Assembly (NCBI GenBank): GCA_963565915.1
Contig: OY751493.1
Span: 4,876,765-4,940,764 of the forward strand
Direction of reading: 5' to 3'
Source of the DNA: Entoloma clypeatum
Taxonomy: Eukaryota; Basidiomycota; Agaricomycetes; Agaricales; Entolomataceae
Length of the DNA: 64,000 nucleotides
Each line of letters begins with the position of its first letter. The first letter of the stretch is position 1. Of this stretch, positions 10,833 to 20,257 are shown piece after piece. A program made the translations under genes and the position numbers. Below the pieces are notes generated by a model that did no database searches, had not been told where the DNA came from, and saw only the letters and a program-made list of their open reading frames with translations.

Positions 10833-11234
10833 TGTTACGGACTCTACGGTATGAGGACCACGTCATATCTTTTACTTATCGGCCCGACTCGGCGCCCTCT
10901 TATGAACTTACTATGTCTAATGTCTACTTTCACAACCTTCGATTCCCAGTCTGACTCATTACATTACTTCGTCATCCCCTTTAGTATACTTCGCTTCCGC
11001 GCTGACTCGCTTTCCGCAGTCAGCTTACTCACTGTACATAGCCTTCCGCAGTCGCCTTACTCATGCGCACTGCCTTCCGCAGTACTGACTCATCCGCTAC
11101 CGCCTATAGTCAGTACCTATATAAACCTCTTGTACTATAGTAGATTTCTTAGATTTAGCAATCACATTGCTCTTCGCCTTTCCACTTTCCTGCATACTCT
11201 GCCCGAACCTTGGAATGGTTTGTTAAGCATAACA
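10833..11234 (+). repeat. 5' LTR of gypsy B
   Basis: 402 bp, TGTTAC...ATAACA. It carries a TATATAAA box at 11118-11125 and several TGACTCA-like and CCGCAGT motifs upstream of it. Confidence 0.93.
11118..11161 (+). promoter_or_regulatory. gypsy B promoter and self-primer region
   Basis: TATATAAA at 11118 is followed about 33 bp later by AGATTTAGCAA (11151-11161), where RNA would start. That 11-mer is complementary to the site at 11237-11247 just past the LTR. Confidence 0.65.
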
Positions 11235-11236
11235 AG

Positions 11237-11247
11237 TTGCTAAATCT
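11237..11247 (+). other. primer-binding site, self-priming type
   Basis: TTGCTAAATCT lies two bases after the LTR and is the exact complement of the 11-mer in R at 11151-11161. No tRNA 3' end is evident. Confidence 0.65.
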
Positions 11248-11307
11248 CGTTAGGTTCACCCAGAGCGAAAAGAGCAACTACCAGACGAGTCAAGATGTTG
11301 CGCTTCT

Positions 11308-11640
11308 TTGAAGACTTCACCAGTAACCCATTCGCCACACCAGAAAGCCCGACAGGAGGAGCTAAGTCCTCGGGACAGTATCGATTTTATGCTTATTCAG
11401 CAGTACATTGAATTGGAGATCTGTCGCATCCTACAGCAGGTGCTTGACGAAGAACTAGACAACGACGAGCATCGCCCCCACGGCGAGATAGCAGAGAGCA
11501 TCCATCTTGCTCAGCAACACCAGATCGTGTGTTACAACACCCGACAGAACAAACTCGAAAGCTTTCGCGTTCAAGAAGGACCTCAGACAGGTCGGATCAC
11601 AGAGATCAGAGAGTTTATCGGTGTCCAGGGGGACGATTAA
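11308..11640 (+). pseudogene. pre-gag ORF of gypsy B, truncated
   Basis: It is the same protein as the 5' part of the frame in gypsy C (33573-34289) and gypsy A. After about 107 residues it runs into the junction created by the gag deletion and stops. Function unknown; the N-terminal half is helical and acidic (IQQYIE, LDEELDNDE), and the lost half is Ser/Thr/Pro/Arg-rich. Confidence 0.6.
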
Positions 11641-13689
11641 ACGACGCTAAGTCGCGACCCTTATCTATTAAACGGACTTGCTTGCCTTGTATGACTGCAG
11701 ACAATAGAACCTATGTCATCCCTGCCAAGCGAGCCGCTGTGTCGACTAAGATTGTGAAGGGAGATAAACCTCCGAAAAGACGAGAAATCAGGCTGTTAGC
11801 TCAGCTCAGGACACGATGAGGGCCAAAGGTTATCCGACCTGAGGTTGACAGCGGATGTGAACGCACATGCATCCATCCCAGAATAGTATGCGAACAGAAC
11901 CTCCCCACGCAAGGAATACCGCCCATAGCAATTCTAAATGCGGATGGATCACCAAATCGACAACAGAAGGCGAGCCAACTTGCTGAAGTCAAACTGGATT
12001 TGGGAGCACATCAGGAAACCATGGAAGCAATGGTACTGGACATTGGGAGAACAGACATGCTCCTGGGACATGACTGGTTGGTACACCACAACCCCACAAT
12101 CAATTGGACAACCGGCGCGGTAACATTTAACCGGTGCCCAACAACATGTCAAACCAAACACTTGGATTTCAGGATTAACCTTAATGGTCGCAAACACCGG
12201 GTTCACATGGTTGAGGTGTGCAACAAAGATGCACCCAAAAAGTCGGATCAGAAATGGAAGCCTGGAGACCCTATTTTGGAAGCTGTCACTCCCACACCAC
12301 CTCCCACAACCAAACGACCCTCATATGTTGAACGATTTGCTCATCTCTTTGAAAAAGAGAACTTTGATAAGATCCCAAAGGAGAGGGAATGGGACCATGG
12401 TATTGAACTTACACCGGACGCACCAAAGGAACTAGGGGGAAATACATATCCTATGATGCAAAAGGAACAAGAGGAATTGGACGCATTCATCGACGAGAGT
12501 CTAGCAACAGGAAAGATCCGCCCATCCAAATCCCCTTATGCCTCCCCTTGCTTCTTCATCAACAAGAAGGATGGCTCCAAACGATTGGTACAAGATTACT
12601 GCATGATCAATAAATTCACGGTCAAAGACAAGTTCCCACTCCCACGAATATCCGATCTCTTGGACGTACTGAAAGATGCGGTCTACTTCAATAAAATGGA
12701 CATCATGTGGGGCTATAACAACGTCCGGATTAAGGAGGGCGATGAATGGAAAGCTGCCTTTCTCACCAGTCAAGGATTGTTCGAACCATTGGTCATGTTT
12801 TTCGGTCTTTGCAACTCCCCGGGAACGTTCTCTCGAATGATGGCTAGTTTATTCCGGGACCAGATCCGCCGACGTATCTGCGTGATCTACATGGATGACA
12901 TTGTGGTTATTGGGAAAACCAAGGAAGAACTCGCGCGAAACACCAAAGAAATCCTACAGATCCTATCGGACAATGATTTGTTCCTAAAGGAGAAGAAGTG
13001 TTTATGGGAAGCAACGAAATGTTCTATATTGGGATATGTGGTTGGTGAGGGACGTGTTGAGATGGAAACTGAGAAGGTGGATACAATTCGAAACTGGCGA
13101 GCACCCACATCAAAAAAGGAAGTTCAGAAGTTCCTTGGATTTGCTAACTTCTATCGACGTTTTATTGAAGGGTACTCAAACATCGCGAAACCTCTCACTG
13201 CGCTCACAGGCGGTACCACATTTACTTGGGGACCAACAGAGCAGCAAGCTTTTGAAGGTCTCATATGGGCAATTACATCGGCACCAGTCTTGGCATTACC
13301 AAAACCAGAGGGACAGTTCAGGGTTGAAACCGATGCATCGGGCTATGCAATTGGAGCAGTACTCTCTCAGAAGCAAGACGACAAATGGCACCCCATCGCG
13401 TTCTTGTCGCGGACCATGTCCGCGGCTGAACAGAATTACGAGATATATATGACAAGGAACTCCTGGCAGTTGTGGAAGCATTAAAAGATTGGAGACACTA
13501 TCTGCTCGAAGCCAGGGAACGTTTCGAAATCTTGACTGATCACAAGAACCTGGAATATTTTCGTCGTCCTCAGGACCTGAATCAACGACAGCGACGCTGG
13601 AAAATGAAGTTACAAGACTATGACTTCGAATTACGGCATGTGCCTGGCAAGACCAATGTGAAAGCAGACATCCTGTCACGCTTACCCTG
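11641..13689 (+). pseudogene. gypsy B pol, first part (protease, RT, start of RNase H)
   Basis: It is collinear with intact gypsy A pol. Visible: protease DSGCERTC, RT with YMDD (at about 12890), and the RNase H start VETDASGYAIGA. Damage: TGA at 11817-11819 where gypsy A has CGA, and a 2-bp (AT) expansion near 13448 that shifts the frame. The frame picks up again at 13472 and continues to the gypsy A insertion. The insertion falls between the codons for RLP and WYE; both halves carry CCCTG, so removing A and one copy restores TTA CCC TGG TAT. Confidence 0.9.
13685..13689. repeat. left target-site duplication of gypsy A (CCCTG)
   Basis: CCCTG immediately before TGTTATGCG; repeated exactly at 20258-20262. 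Confidence 0.93.
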
Positions 13690-14057
13690 TGTTATGCGTA
13701 ACAAACCGTTCCAAGGTTCGGGCAGAGTATGCAGGAAGATGGAAAGGCGAAGAGCAATGTGATTGCTAAATCTAAGGAATCTAGCTATAGTACAAAGGGT
13801 TTATATAGGTACTGACTATAGGCGATAGCATATGAGTCAGTGCTGCGCAAGGCAGTGTATCTGAGTAAGATAACTGCGGAAGGCAGTGCGTCTGAGTAAG
13901 ACGACTGCGGAATGAGTCAGACAGCTGCGGAAAGCGAGTCAGCGCGGGAGCGAAGTATACTAAAGGAAATAAAGTATAATACGATATGTGTAAGCGGGGG
14001 CCGATGAGTAAAAGTGAAAAAGTAAGCATATATGTCCGTAGTCGTTAGTCCGTAACA
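13690..14057 (-). repeat. 3' LTR of gypsy A
   Basis: 368 bp, appears identical to 19890-20257. It begins TGTTACGGAC on the - strand and ends GCATAACA-like. Confidence 0.96.
13800..13919 (-). promoter_or_regulatory. LTR promoter with two TGAGTCA sites
   Basis: A TATATAA box lies near 13800 on the - strand. Upstream in U3 are exact TGAGTCA motifs at 13833-13839 and 13913-13919, the Gcn4/AP-1 consensus, interleaved with repeated CTGCGGAA motifs and weaker GAGTAAG copies. The other LTR has the same sites at 20033-20039 and 20113-20119. Control by a bZIP factor is an inference. Confidence 0.45.
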
Positions 14058-14094
14058 TGTTCCCCTCTTCAAGGTCTGTGTCCTCACAGACTAC

Positions 14095-14463
14095 CTACTC
14101 CCATCCATCGTTGCCATTTGGATCGGCCCAGGCAGGGTCAACTCGGTTACCCCAATCCTTTATCAGTTCATCGTTTACCGCTGTGGCAAACTCTAAACCT
14201 CGAACGGCGAGGCGAAGGCGTCGGTTCTCGACAGCAAGGGTGTTGGTATAGTTTTTGAGGATGAGTTTCTCCTCAGCGGTGGGGGCGGTTGGCAAATCGG
14301 AAAGGGTATGAAGGCGGATATGCATCTGCCGGTGAAGGATGTCGGCAACGGAGGTTTCGAGCGCATGGATCTGGTCGCGCATGGAGAGCGCTTCGCCGAT
14401 GAGGGTGGTGATGGTGGGGTTGATATCGGAAGCATCAGTGGAGGCGGCGGTGATGTTGGACAT
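14095..14463 (-). CDS. gypsy A third ORF (between pol and 3' LTR), unknown function
   Basis: A 122-codon frame lies between pol and the 3' LTR, on the same strand as pol. A homologue, 123 codons long and roughly 60% identical by eye, occupies the same position in gypsy B (21999-22370), and both are open. The core with ALSMRDQIHALETS and LHRQMHIRLH looks like an amphipathic helix or short coiled coil. Conservation of a whole frame in the otherwise broken copy B suggests it is a real gene of this family. I do not recognise the product; it has no Env features (no signal peptide or membrane span). Confidence 0.65.
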   Translation of the reverse strand: MSNITAASTDASDINPTITTLIGEALSMRDQIHALETSVADILHRQMHIRLHTLSDLPTAPTAEEKLILKNYTNTLAVENRRLRLAVRGLEFATAVNDELIKDWGNRVDPAWADPNGNDGWE

Positions 14464-14578
14464 GGCAGAAATGATGTTTGAAAGGTATAAGAAGAACAGC
14501 GTGTTGGGCGAGAAGAGTTGGAGTGGGGAACTCGATGTGACAGAAGTCGATGTGGAAAATGGCTCAAAGTTTGTTCTT

Positions 14579-17500
14579 TTATTGTGGACGCGATGGATTT
14601 TGCCGATGAAAGTCTCGGATCAAGTCTTGAGCGTTCTGAACATTAGTCCGAGGTTCCCACGTGTTTTCTTCTGGGCCATACCCTTCCCATTGGACGAGGT
14701 ACTGGATCTTTCCGCGGAATTTTCGAGAGTCCAGGATCGTGGAGACATGGTATTCTTCTCGTCCTTCGACGATGATCGGATCAGGGGCTGGCTTCTTTTT
14801 CTGAATGGCATACTTCGGGGTTTCGTATGGTGATAACAGGGTTTCATTGAACACAGGGTGGATCATTTTCCAGGTTTTGGGAAGATCAAGACGGTATGCG
14901 CTAGCTCCTTTCTTCTCTAGGACTTTGAACGGTCCGTGTCGGAGGGCGTCAAGTTTCTTTGAGGGACGATCAGTCCTGATGTTAGTCCCTTCCAGCCACA
15001 CCTTGTCTCCGATGCGGTAATCCCGAGACGGGCTTCGTCGTGTGTCAACTGTCTTCTTCATCTGATCCTGTGCCTGTTTCAGTGCTGCGTTGGCTTCTTC
15101 TCGTGCCTGTTTGAGTTTTTTCAAGAAGTCGTTTGCTGCCGGATTGGTGTCTTCCAACACAAGTTCTCCCTTCCAAGGATGCAGACCGTAGTTGAGATAG
15201 AATGGTGTGTACTTTGTCGCTTGATGTTCTTTGTCATTGTACTGGAATTCTGCGATTGCGATCCATTCCGCCCAATCATCTTGTAGATGGTTGACAAAGT
15301 TTCGTAAGAACACCTCGGTTTCCTGATGCGATCGTTCGGCCTGTCCATCAGTCTGTGGATGGTACGCAGTGGACAGATTTCTTTTGATCCCTAACATGCG
15401 GCAAAGTATCTCCATAAACTTCGCGGCGAACTGCGGTCCCCTATCGCTGATGATCTTCTTGGGAATTCCATGAAGCTTCCATATCTGGTCCCGATAGATC
15501 TTGGCTAATCCTTCAGCCGATAGTTCCACGGTTGTCGGGATGAGATGAAGCATCTTTGAATGTCTGTCCGTGATGACCAGAATTGCGTTCTTCCCATCAG
15601 ATTCTGGTATCGGTCCCACGACGTCAATCCCTATATCTTCCCATGGTTGACTTGGCGCGGCGTTAGGGTGCAGAGGGGCGTGTCTCCTTTGGCGGCTGAT
15701 CTTGTTGCGTTGACAGGTGTCACAACCTTTCACATACTTCTTTACGTGATGTAGGATGGTGGGCCACCAGTAGGTGCGAGTGAGAAGTTCATGTGTTCGA
15801 TACTGTCCTGGATGTCCTGCCACTGGTGCGTCGTGCGCTTCAAACATCAGTTCTTGGCGCAATTGTGGGTCTGGTGGAACATAGACTCGTTCTCCTGCGT
15901 AGGTGATGCCATTTTCCTGCTGGTACCAGTGAGGATTCTTCTTCAGACCCTGGGCTACTTCTGTTTCCATGCGATTCGAGGCCTTGATGCGTACGATCCA
16001 TGGGTTTTCGATGGTTGTGATGTTTCCGATTTTGATGGAATCAGATGTTTCACCCCCTTCAAAGAATTGTTCCTCCGTGAACATCTCCATTTGTATCACA
16101 TCTTCTGATTCCAATCGTTTCAAAAATAGCCCCTCCTTGAGCATTTGGTCGCTGTCCTGCGGCTCGAGTTCCGTCTCATACCAGGGTAAACGTGACAGGA
16201 TGTCTGCTTTCGCGTTTGTCTTCCCAGGTACATGTCGCAATTCGAAGTCATAGTCTTGTAGCTTCATCTTCCAGCGCCTCTGTCGTTGGTTTAGGTCCTG
16301 AGGACGCCGGAAATACTCCAGGTTTTTGTGATCGGTTAAGATCTCGAAACGTTCCTTGGCTTCAAGTAGATAATGTCGCCAGTCCTTCAGTGCTTCCATG
16401 ACTGCCAAGAGTTCCTTGTCATAGATCTCGTAATTCTGTTCGGCCGCGGACATGGTCCGCGACAAGAACGCGATAGGATGCCACTTGTCGTCTTGTTTCT
16501 GTGAGAGTACCGCTCCAATTGCATAACCCGATGCATCGGTTTCAACCCTGAACTGTCCGTCCGGTTTGGGCAATGCCAAGACTGGTGCTGTCGTGATTGC
16601 CCGTATGAGACCTTCAAATGCTTCTTGCGCCGCTGGTCCCCATGTGAATGCTGTATTTCCCGTAAGTGTCGTGAGTGGCTTTGCGATGTTTGAGTATCCT
16701 TCAATGAAGCGTCGATAAAAGTTGGCAAATCCCAGGAACCTCTGGACTTCCTTTTTTGATGTGGGTACTCGCCAGTTCCGGATTGTGTCCACCTTTTCAG
16801 TTTCCATCTCGACACGTCCTTCACCCACAACATATCCCAATATGGGGCATTTCGTTACTTCCCAAAGACACTTCTTTTCCTTTAGGAACAAGTCATTGTC
16901 CGACAGGATCTGCAAGATCTCTTCGGTATTCCGGGCGAGTTCTTCCTTGGTTTTACCACTAACCACTATGTCATCCATGTAAATCACACAGATGCGCCGA
17001 CGGATCTGATCCCTGAATAGGCTGGCCATCATCCGAGAGAACGTTCCCGGGGAATTGCAGAGACCGAAAAACATGACCAATGGTTCAAACAATCCTCGGC
17101 TGGTCAAAAAGGCGGCTTTCCATTCGTCACCCTTTTTGATCCGCACATTATTGTATCCCCACATGATGTCCATTTTGTTGAAGTAGACTGCGTCCTTCAA
17201 TACATCCAAGAGGTCGTTGATGCGTGGGAGTGGGAATTTGTCCTTAACCGTGAATTTGTTAACCGTGCGATAGTCCTGTACCAATCGTTTGGAACCGTCT
17301 TTCTTGTTAATGAAGAAGCAGGGTGATGCATAAGGGGATTTGGACGGTCGGATCTTTCCGGTTGCCAGGCCTTCATCGATGAATTCGTCCAGTTCTTCTT
17401 GCTCCTTTTGGGTCATAGGGTACGTGTTTCCCCCTAGCTCCTTTGGTGCGTCCGGTGTAAGTTCGATGCCGTGGTCCCATTCCCTTTCCCTTGGGATCTT

Positions 17501-18187
17501 GTCAAAGTTTTCTTTTTCGAAAAGATGGGCAAAACGTTCAACATATGAGGGTCGTTTGGTTGTGGGAGGTGGTGTGGGAGTAACTGCTTCCAATATGGGG
17601 TCTCCGGGCTTCCATTTCTGATCTGATTTCTTGGGTGCGTCCTTGTCTCGTACTTCCACCATGCGAACCCGATGTTTGCGACCATTAAGGTTAACCCTGA
17701 AATCCGAGTGTTTGGTTTGACACGTTGATGGGCATCGGTTGAATGTTACGGCGCCGGTCGTCCAATTGATTGTAGGGTTGTGGTGCACCAACCAGTCATG
17801 TCCCAAAAGCATATCCGTTCTCCCAATGTCCAATACCATTGCCTCCATGGTTTCCTGGTGTGTTCCTAAGTCCAGCTTGACTTCGGCAAGTTTTTCTGCT
17901 TTCTGTTGTCGGTTCGGTGATCCATCCGCATTTAGGATTGATATGGGCTTTATTCCACGTGTGGGAAGGTTCTGTTCACGTACTATTCTGGGATGGATAC
18001 ATGTGCGTTCACATCCGCTATCGACCTCGGGTCGAATGGCCTTTGGTCCTCGTCGTGTTTTGATCTGAGCTTGCAGCTTGATCTCTCGTCGTTTCGGAGG
18101 TTTATCTCCCTTGACAATCTTAGTTGACGCAACGGCTCGCTTTGCAGGGATAACATAAGTTATATTGTCTGTAACTGCACCAGGCAA
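14579..18187 (-). CDS. Ty3/gypsy Pol polyprotein with chromodomain (gypsy A)
   Basis: 1,202 codons, uninterrupted. In order: aspartic protease with VDSGCERTC near residue 55; a second retropepsin-like strand with DIGRTDMLLGHDWL; reverse transcriptase with YMDDIVVSG; RNase H with VETDASGYAIG and TDHKNLEYF; an integrase HHCC finger ending CDTCQRNK; integrase core D (GIDVVGPI), D (SDRGPQFA) and E (GQAERSHQ); and a C-terminal chromodomain (YLVQWEGYGPEENTWEP). The open frame continues upstream past the first ATG and overlaps the end of gag in the -1 frame, so Pol is probably made by frameshifting from gag and not from its own ATG. Confidence 0.96.
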   Translation of the reverse strand: MPGAVTDNITYVIPAKRAVASTKIVKGDKPPKRREIKLQAQIKTRRGPKAIRPEVDSGCERTCIHPRIVREQNLPTRGIKPISILNADGSPNRQQKAEKLAEVKLDLGTHQETMEAMVLDIGRTDMLLGHDWLVHHNPTINWTTGAVTFNRCPSTCQTKHSDFRVNLNGRKHRVRMVEVRDKDAPKKSDQKWKPGDPILEAVTPTPPPTTKRPSYVERFAHLFEKENFDKIPREREWDHGIELTPDAPKELGGNTYPMTQKEQEELDEFIDEGLATGKIRPSKSPYASPCFFINKKDGSKRLVQDYRTVNKFTVKDKFPLPRINDLLDVLKDAVYFNKMDIMWGYNNVRIKKGDEWKAAFLTSRGLFEPLVMFFGLCNSPGTFSRMMASLFRDQIRRRICVIYMDDIVVSGKTKEELARNTEEILQILSDNDLFLKEKKCLWEVTKCPILGYVVGEGRVEMETEKVDTIRNWRVPTSKKEVQRFLGFANFYRRFIEGYSNIAKPLTTLTGNTAFTWGPAAQEAFEGLIRAITTAPVLALPKPDGQFRVETDASGYAIGAVLSQKQDDKWHPIAFLSRTMSAAEQNYEIYDKELLAVMEALKDWRHYLLEAKERFEILTDHKNLEYFRRPQDLNQRQRRWKMKLQDYDFELRHVPGKTNAKADILSRLPWYETELEPQDSDQMLKEGLFLKRLESEDVIQMEMFTEEQFFEGGETSDSIKIGNITTIENPWIVRIKASNRMETEVAQGLKKNPHWYQQENGITYAGERVYVPPDPQLRQELMFEAHDAPVAGHPGQYRTHELLTRTYWWPTILHHVKKYVKGCDTCQRNKISRQRRHAPLHPNAAPSQPWEDIGIDVVGPIPESDGKNAILVITDRHSKMLHLIPTTVELSAEGLAKIYRDQIWKLHGIPKKIISDRGPQFAAKFMEILCRMLGIKRNLSTAYHPQTDGQAERSHQETEVFLRNFVNHLQDDWAEWIAIAEFQYNDKEHQATKYTPFYLNYGLHPWKGELVLEDTNPAANDFLKKLKQAREEANAALKQAQDQMKKTVDTRRSPSRDYRIGDKVWLEGTNIRTDRPSKKLDALRHGPFKVLEKKGASAYRLDLPKTWKMIHPVFNETLLSPYETPKYAIQKKKPAPDPIIVEGREEYHVSTILDSRKFRGKIQYLVQWEGYGPEENTWEPRTNVQNAQDLIRDFHRQNPSRPQ

Positions 18188-18228
18188 GCGAGTTCGTTTA
18201 ATGGATAAGGGTCGCGACTTAGCGTCGT

Positions 18229-19098
18229 TTAATCGGACCCTTCGGGAAAATCCTTCTCATCGGTCTCTATGGTGATGGTTTCATCGTCATCATCGGTATC
18301 TCCATCAGACACCTTCCTAATCTTTCCAGAGTTCTTCTTCGGCTTGCGGCAGTTGCGCGCGATATGTCCTTCTTGGTCGCAGTTGAAACACTTACGACCA
18401 TCTTTCTTCTTTGGGGCTTTGCAGTCTTTGGCAAGGTGACCAAAGCGCTGACAGTTGTAGCAACGGGCTACTCCTGCTTTGTCGATCTCCATGGCTTTGC
18501 CTTGACCACCATAAGTGGTACCCAATCCGGTGCGTGTGTCGCCACCCCCTCGGATGACTAATGCATGTCCCTCCATCTGTCGTCCCTTGTTTCGGATCTC
18601 CTTTGCGTAATCAGTGTACGTCTTGCCATCGCTAGCCACTTGTTCAGAAATTTTGCGGTTGACGTTCTTTTCCAGGATGTATTTCCCAGTTTCTTCGCCA
18701 AGGTTTGACAGCTTCAAGATCTCTTCGAATTCGTCCAAGAATTCGTCGATGGTGCGTTTCTCCTGTTTCAGGACTTCGAGTTTCGCCTTGGCCGCTGCCG
18801 ACTTGTTGGCAATAGAGAATCGCGTAGCGATGTCGTCTGAGAATCCTAACCAGGTGATGTTCTCGCCATCGGTGGCAAGGTCGTCTAATTTGTTGCTGGC
18901 CCAGTGTTTACCGGACCCTTCCATCATGCGGGATAACACCGCAAGAATCTTCTGATCGTCGGACAGGCCCTTCTGGAACCTGATGTATAATTTGGTGGCT
19001 TTCCACCACTCGTTGAAGGTGTGTCTGTCTTTGAACATCCCAGGATCTTTGATGATCTTGGATGTATCCATTGTTTGTACTGTCGGTGCTTCTGCCAT
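18229..19098 (-). CDS. Ty3/gypsy Gag with two CCHC zinc knuckles (gypsy A)
   Basis: 289 codons. The N-terminal half is a retrotransposon Gag capsid-like helical domain. Two zinc knuckles follow near residues 210 and 232: C-YNC-QRFGH-LAKDC and C-FNC-DQEGH-IARNC. A basic linker and an acidic tail (DTDDDDE) end the protein. It packages element RNA in virus-like particles. The start ATG lies 2 bp after the stop of the pre-gag ORF, and the pol frame stays open across the gag stop. Gypsy C keeps only the first 80 or so codons of the same gene, and gypsy B has lost it. Confidence 0.95.
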   Translation of the reverse strand: MAEAPTVQTMDTSKIIKDPGMFKDRHTFNEWWKATKLYIRFQKGLSDDQKILAVLSRMMEGSGKHWASNKLDDLATDGENITWLGFSDDIATRFSIANKSAAAKAKLEVLKQEKRTIDEFLDEFEEILKLSNLGEETGKYILEKNVNRKISEQVASDGKTYTDYAKEIRNKGRQMEGHALVIRGGGDTRTGLGTTYGGQGKAMEIDKAGVARCYNCQRFGHLAKDCKAPKKKDGRKCFNCDQEGHIARNCRKPKKNSGKIRKVSDGDTDDDDETITIETDEKDFPEGSD

Positions 19099-19100
19099 GT

Positions 19101-19685
19101 CTAGAACCTGCGGAGTAGGAGAGGTGTCGGATTGTTGGGATGAAGATGGGGTTCGGGATATAGGTAGGGGTTGAAAATCAGTCCCTGTTCTAGGCGTCTG
19201 TTCGGTATCTGACTGCGCGGAGTCAAAAGTAAATTCGTCAGGGGACTCGTCGGCGGAATCGGTGGCAAAACGTTCGGGGTATTTCCTCTGTAGATCTCTA
19301 AGGAATCTCTGTTCCTGCGCGTCTGTTGGTCGCGAAAAGGGGTCAAGTCTCTCGTTTCGTGCCCAACGGTTGTACTCGGTTTGTTGTTCTTCGATGGTGA
19401 AGTGGGCGTAGATCTGCTGCTTCGAGTAGGACGTGATGATGTGGCTCTGGGACGTCTCGATGTGAGCGTCCTAATCAATCTTCTGATAACGGTTGTCTGG
19501 ACACCGATAAACTCTCTGATCTCTGTGATCCGACCTGTCTGAGGTCCTTCTTGAACGCGAAAGCTTTCGAGTTTGTTCTGTCGGGTGTTGTAACGCGCGA
19601 TCTGGTGTTGCCGAGCAAGATGGATGCTCTCTGCTATCTCGCCGTGGGGGCGATGCTCGTCGTTGTCTAGTTCTTCGTCAAGCAC
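19101..19685 (-). CDS. pre-gag ORF of gypsy A, unknown function
   Basis: 194 codons from the first ATG, but the frame stays open upstream almost to the primer-binding site, so translation may start earlier or at a non-ATG codon. In gypsy C an in-frame ATG further upstream gives 238 codons. The N-terminal part is acidic and helical (LDEELDNDEH) and is followed by an Arg/Thr/Ser-rich middle and a Pro-rich end. It stops 2 bp before the gag ATG, which suggests coupled translation (stop-restart). It resembles no Gag, protease or Env domain that I know. Presence in three copies (A, B, C) supports it as a genuine element gene. Confidence 0.6.
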   Translation of the reverse strand: MLDEELDNDEHRPHGEIAESIHLARQHQIARYNTRQNKLESFRVQEGPQTGRITEIREFIGVQTTVIRRLIRTLTSRRPRATSSRPTRSSRSTPTSPSKNNKPSTTVGHETRDLTPFRDQQTRRNRDSLEIYRGNTPNVLPPIPPTSPLTNLLLTPRSQIPNRRLEQGLIFNPYLYPEPHLHPNNPTPLLLRRF

Positions 19686-19876
19686 CTGCTGTAGGATGCG
19701 ACGGATCTCCGATTCGATGTACTGCTGGATAAGCGTAAAATCGATACTGTCTCGAGGACTTAGCTCCTCCTGTCGGGCTTCTGGCGTGCTGAATGGGTTA
19801 CTGGTGAAGTCTTCAAAGAAGCGCGACGTCTTGACTCGTCTGGTAGTTGCTCTCTTCGCTCTGGGCGAACCTAACG

Positions 19877-19887
19877 AGATTTAGCAA
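19877..19887 (-). other. primer-binding site of gypsy A, self-priming type
   Basis: On the - strand TTGCTAAATCT lies two bases past the 5' LTR. It complements the 11-mer AGATTTAGCAA located about 30 bp after the TATA box in R (13763-13773 and 19963-19973). Confidence 0.65.
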
Positions 19888-19889
19888 CT

Positions 19890-20257
19890 TGTTATGCGTA
19901 ACAAACCGTTCCAAGGTTCGGGCAGAGTATGCAGGAAGATGGAAAGGCGAAGAGCAATGTGATTGCTAAATCTAAGGAATCTAGCTATAGTACAAAGGGT
20001 TTATATAGGTACTGACTATAGGCGATAGCATATGAGTCAGTGCTGCGCAAGGCAGTGTATCTGAGTAAGATAACTGCGGAAGGCAGTGCGTCTGAGTAAG
20101 ACGACTGCGGAATGAGTCAGACAGCTGCGGAAAGCGAGTCAGCGCGGGAGCGAAGTATACTAAAGGAAATAAAGTATAATACGATATGTGTAAGCGGGGG
20201 CCGATGAGTAAAAGTGAAAAAGTAAGCATATATGTCCGTAGTCGTTAGTCCGTAACA
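19890..20257 (-). repeat. 5' LTR of gypsy A
   Basis: 368 bp, same length and apparently the same sequence as 13690-14057; offset exactly 6,200 bp. Confidence 0.96.

Larger units (their letters stand above)
13690..20257 (-). mobile_element. gypsy A chromovirus, intact and recent
   Basis: A full-length 6,568 bp Ty3/gypsy element on the - strand. It has two 368 bp LTRs in which I see no difference by eye, an exact CCCTG target duplication, and open frames for a pre-gag protein, Gag, Pol and a third ORF. It sits inside gypsy B. The identical LTRs and open frames argue for very recent insertion and possible activity. Pol carries a C-terminal chromodomain, which in chromoviruses steers integration to modified chromatin. 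Confidence 0.96.
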
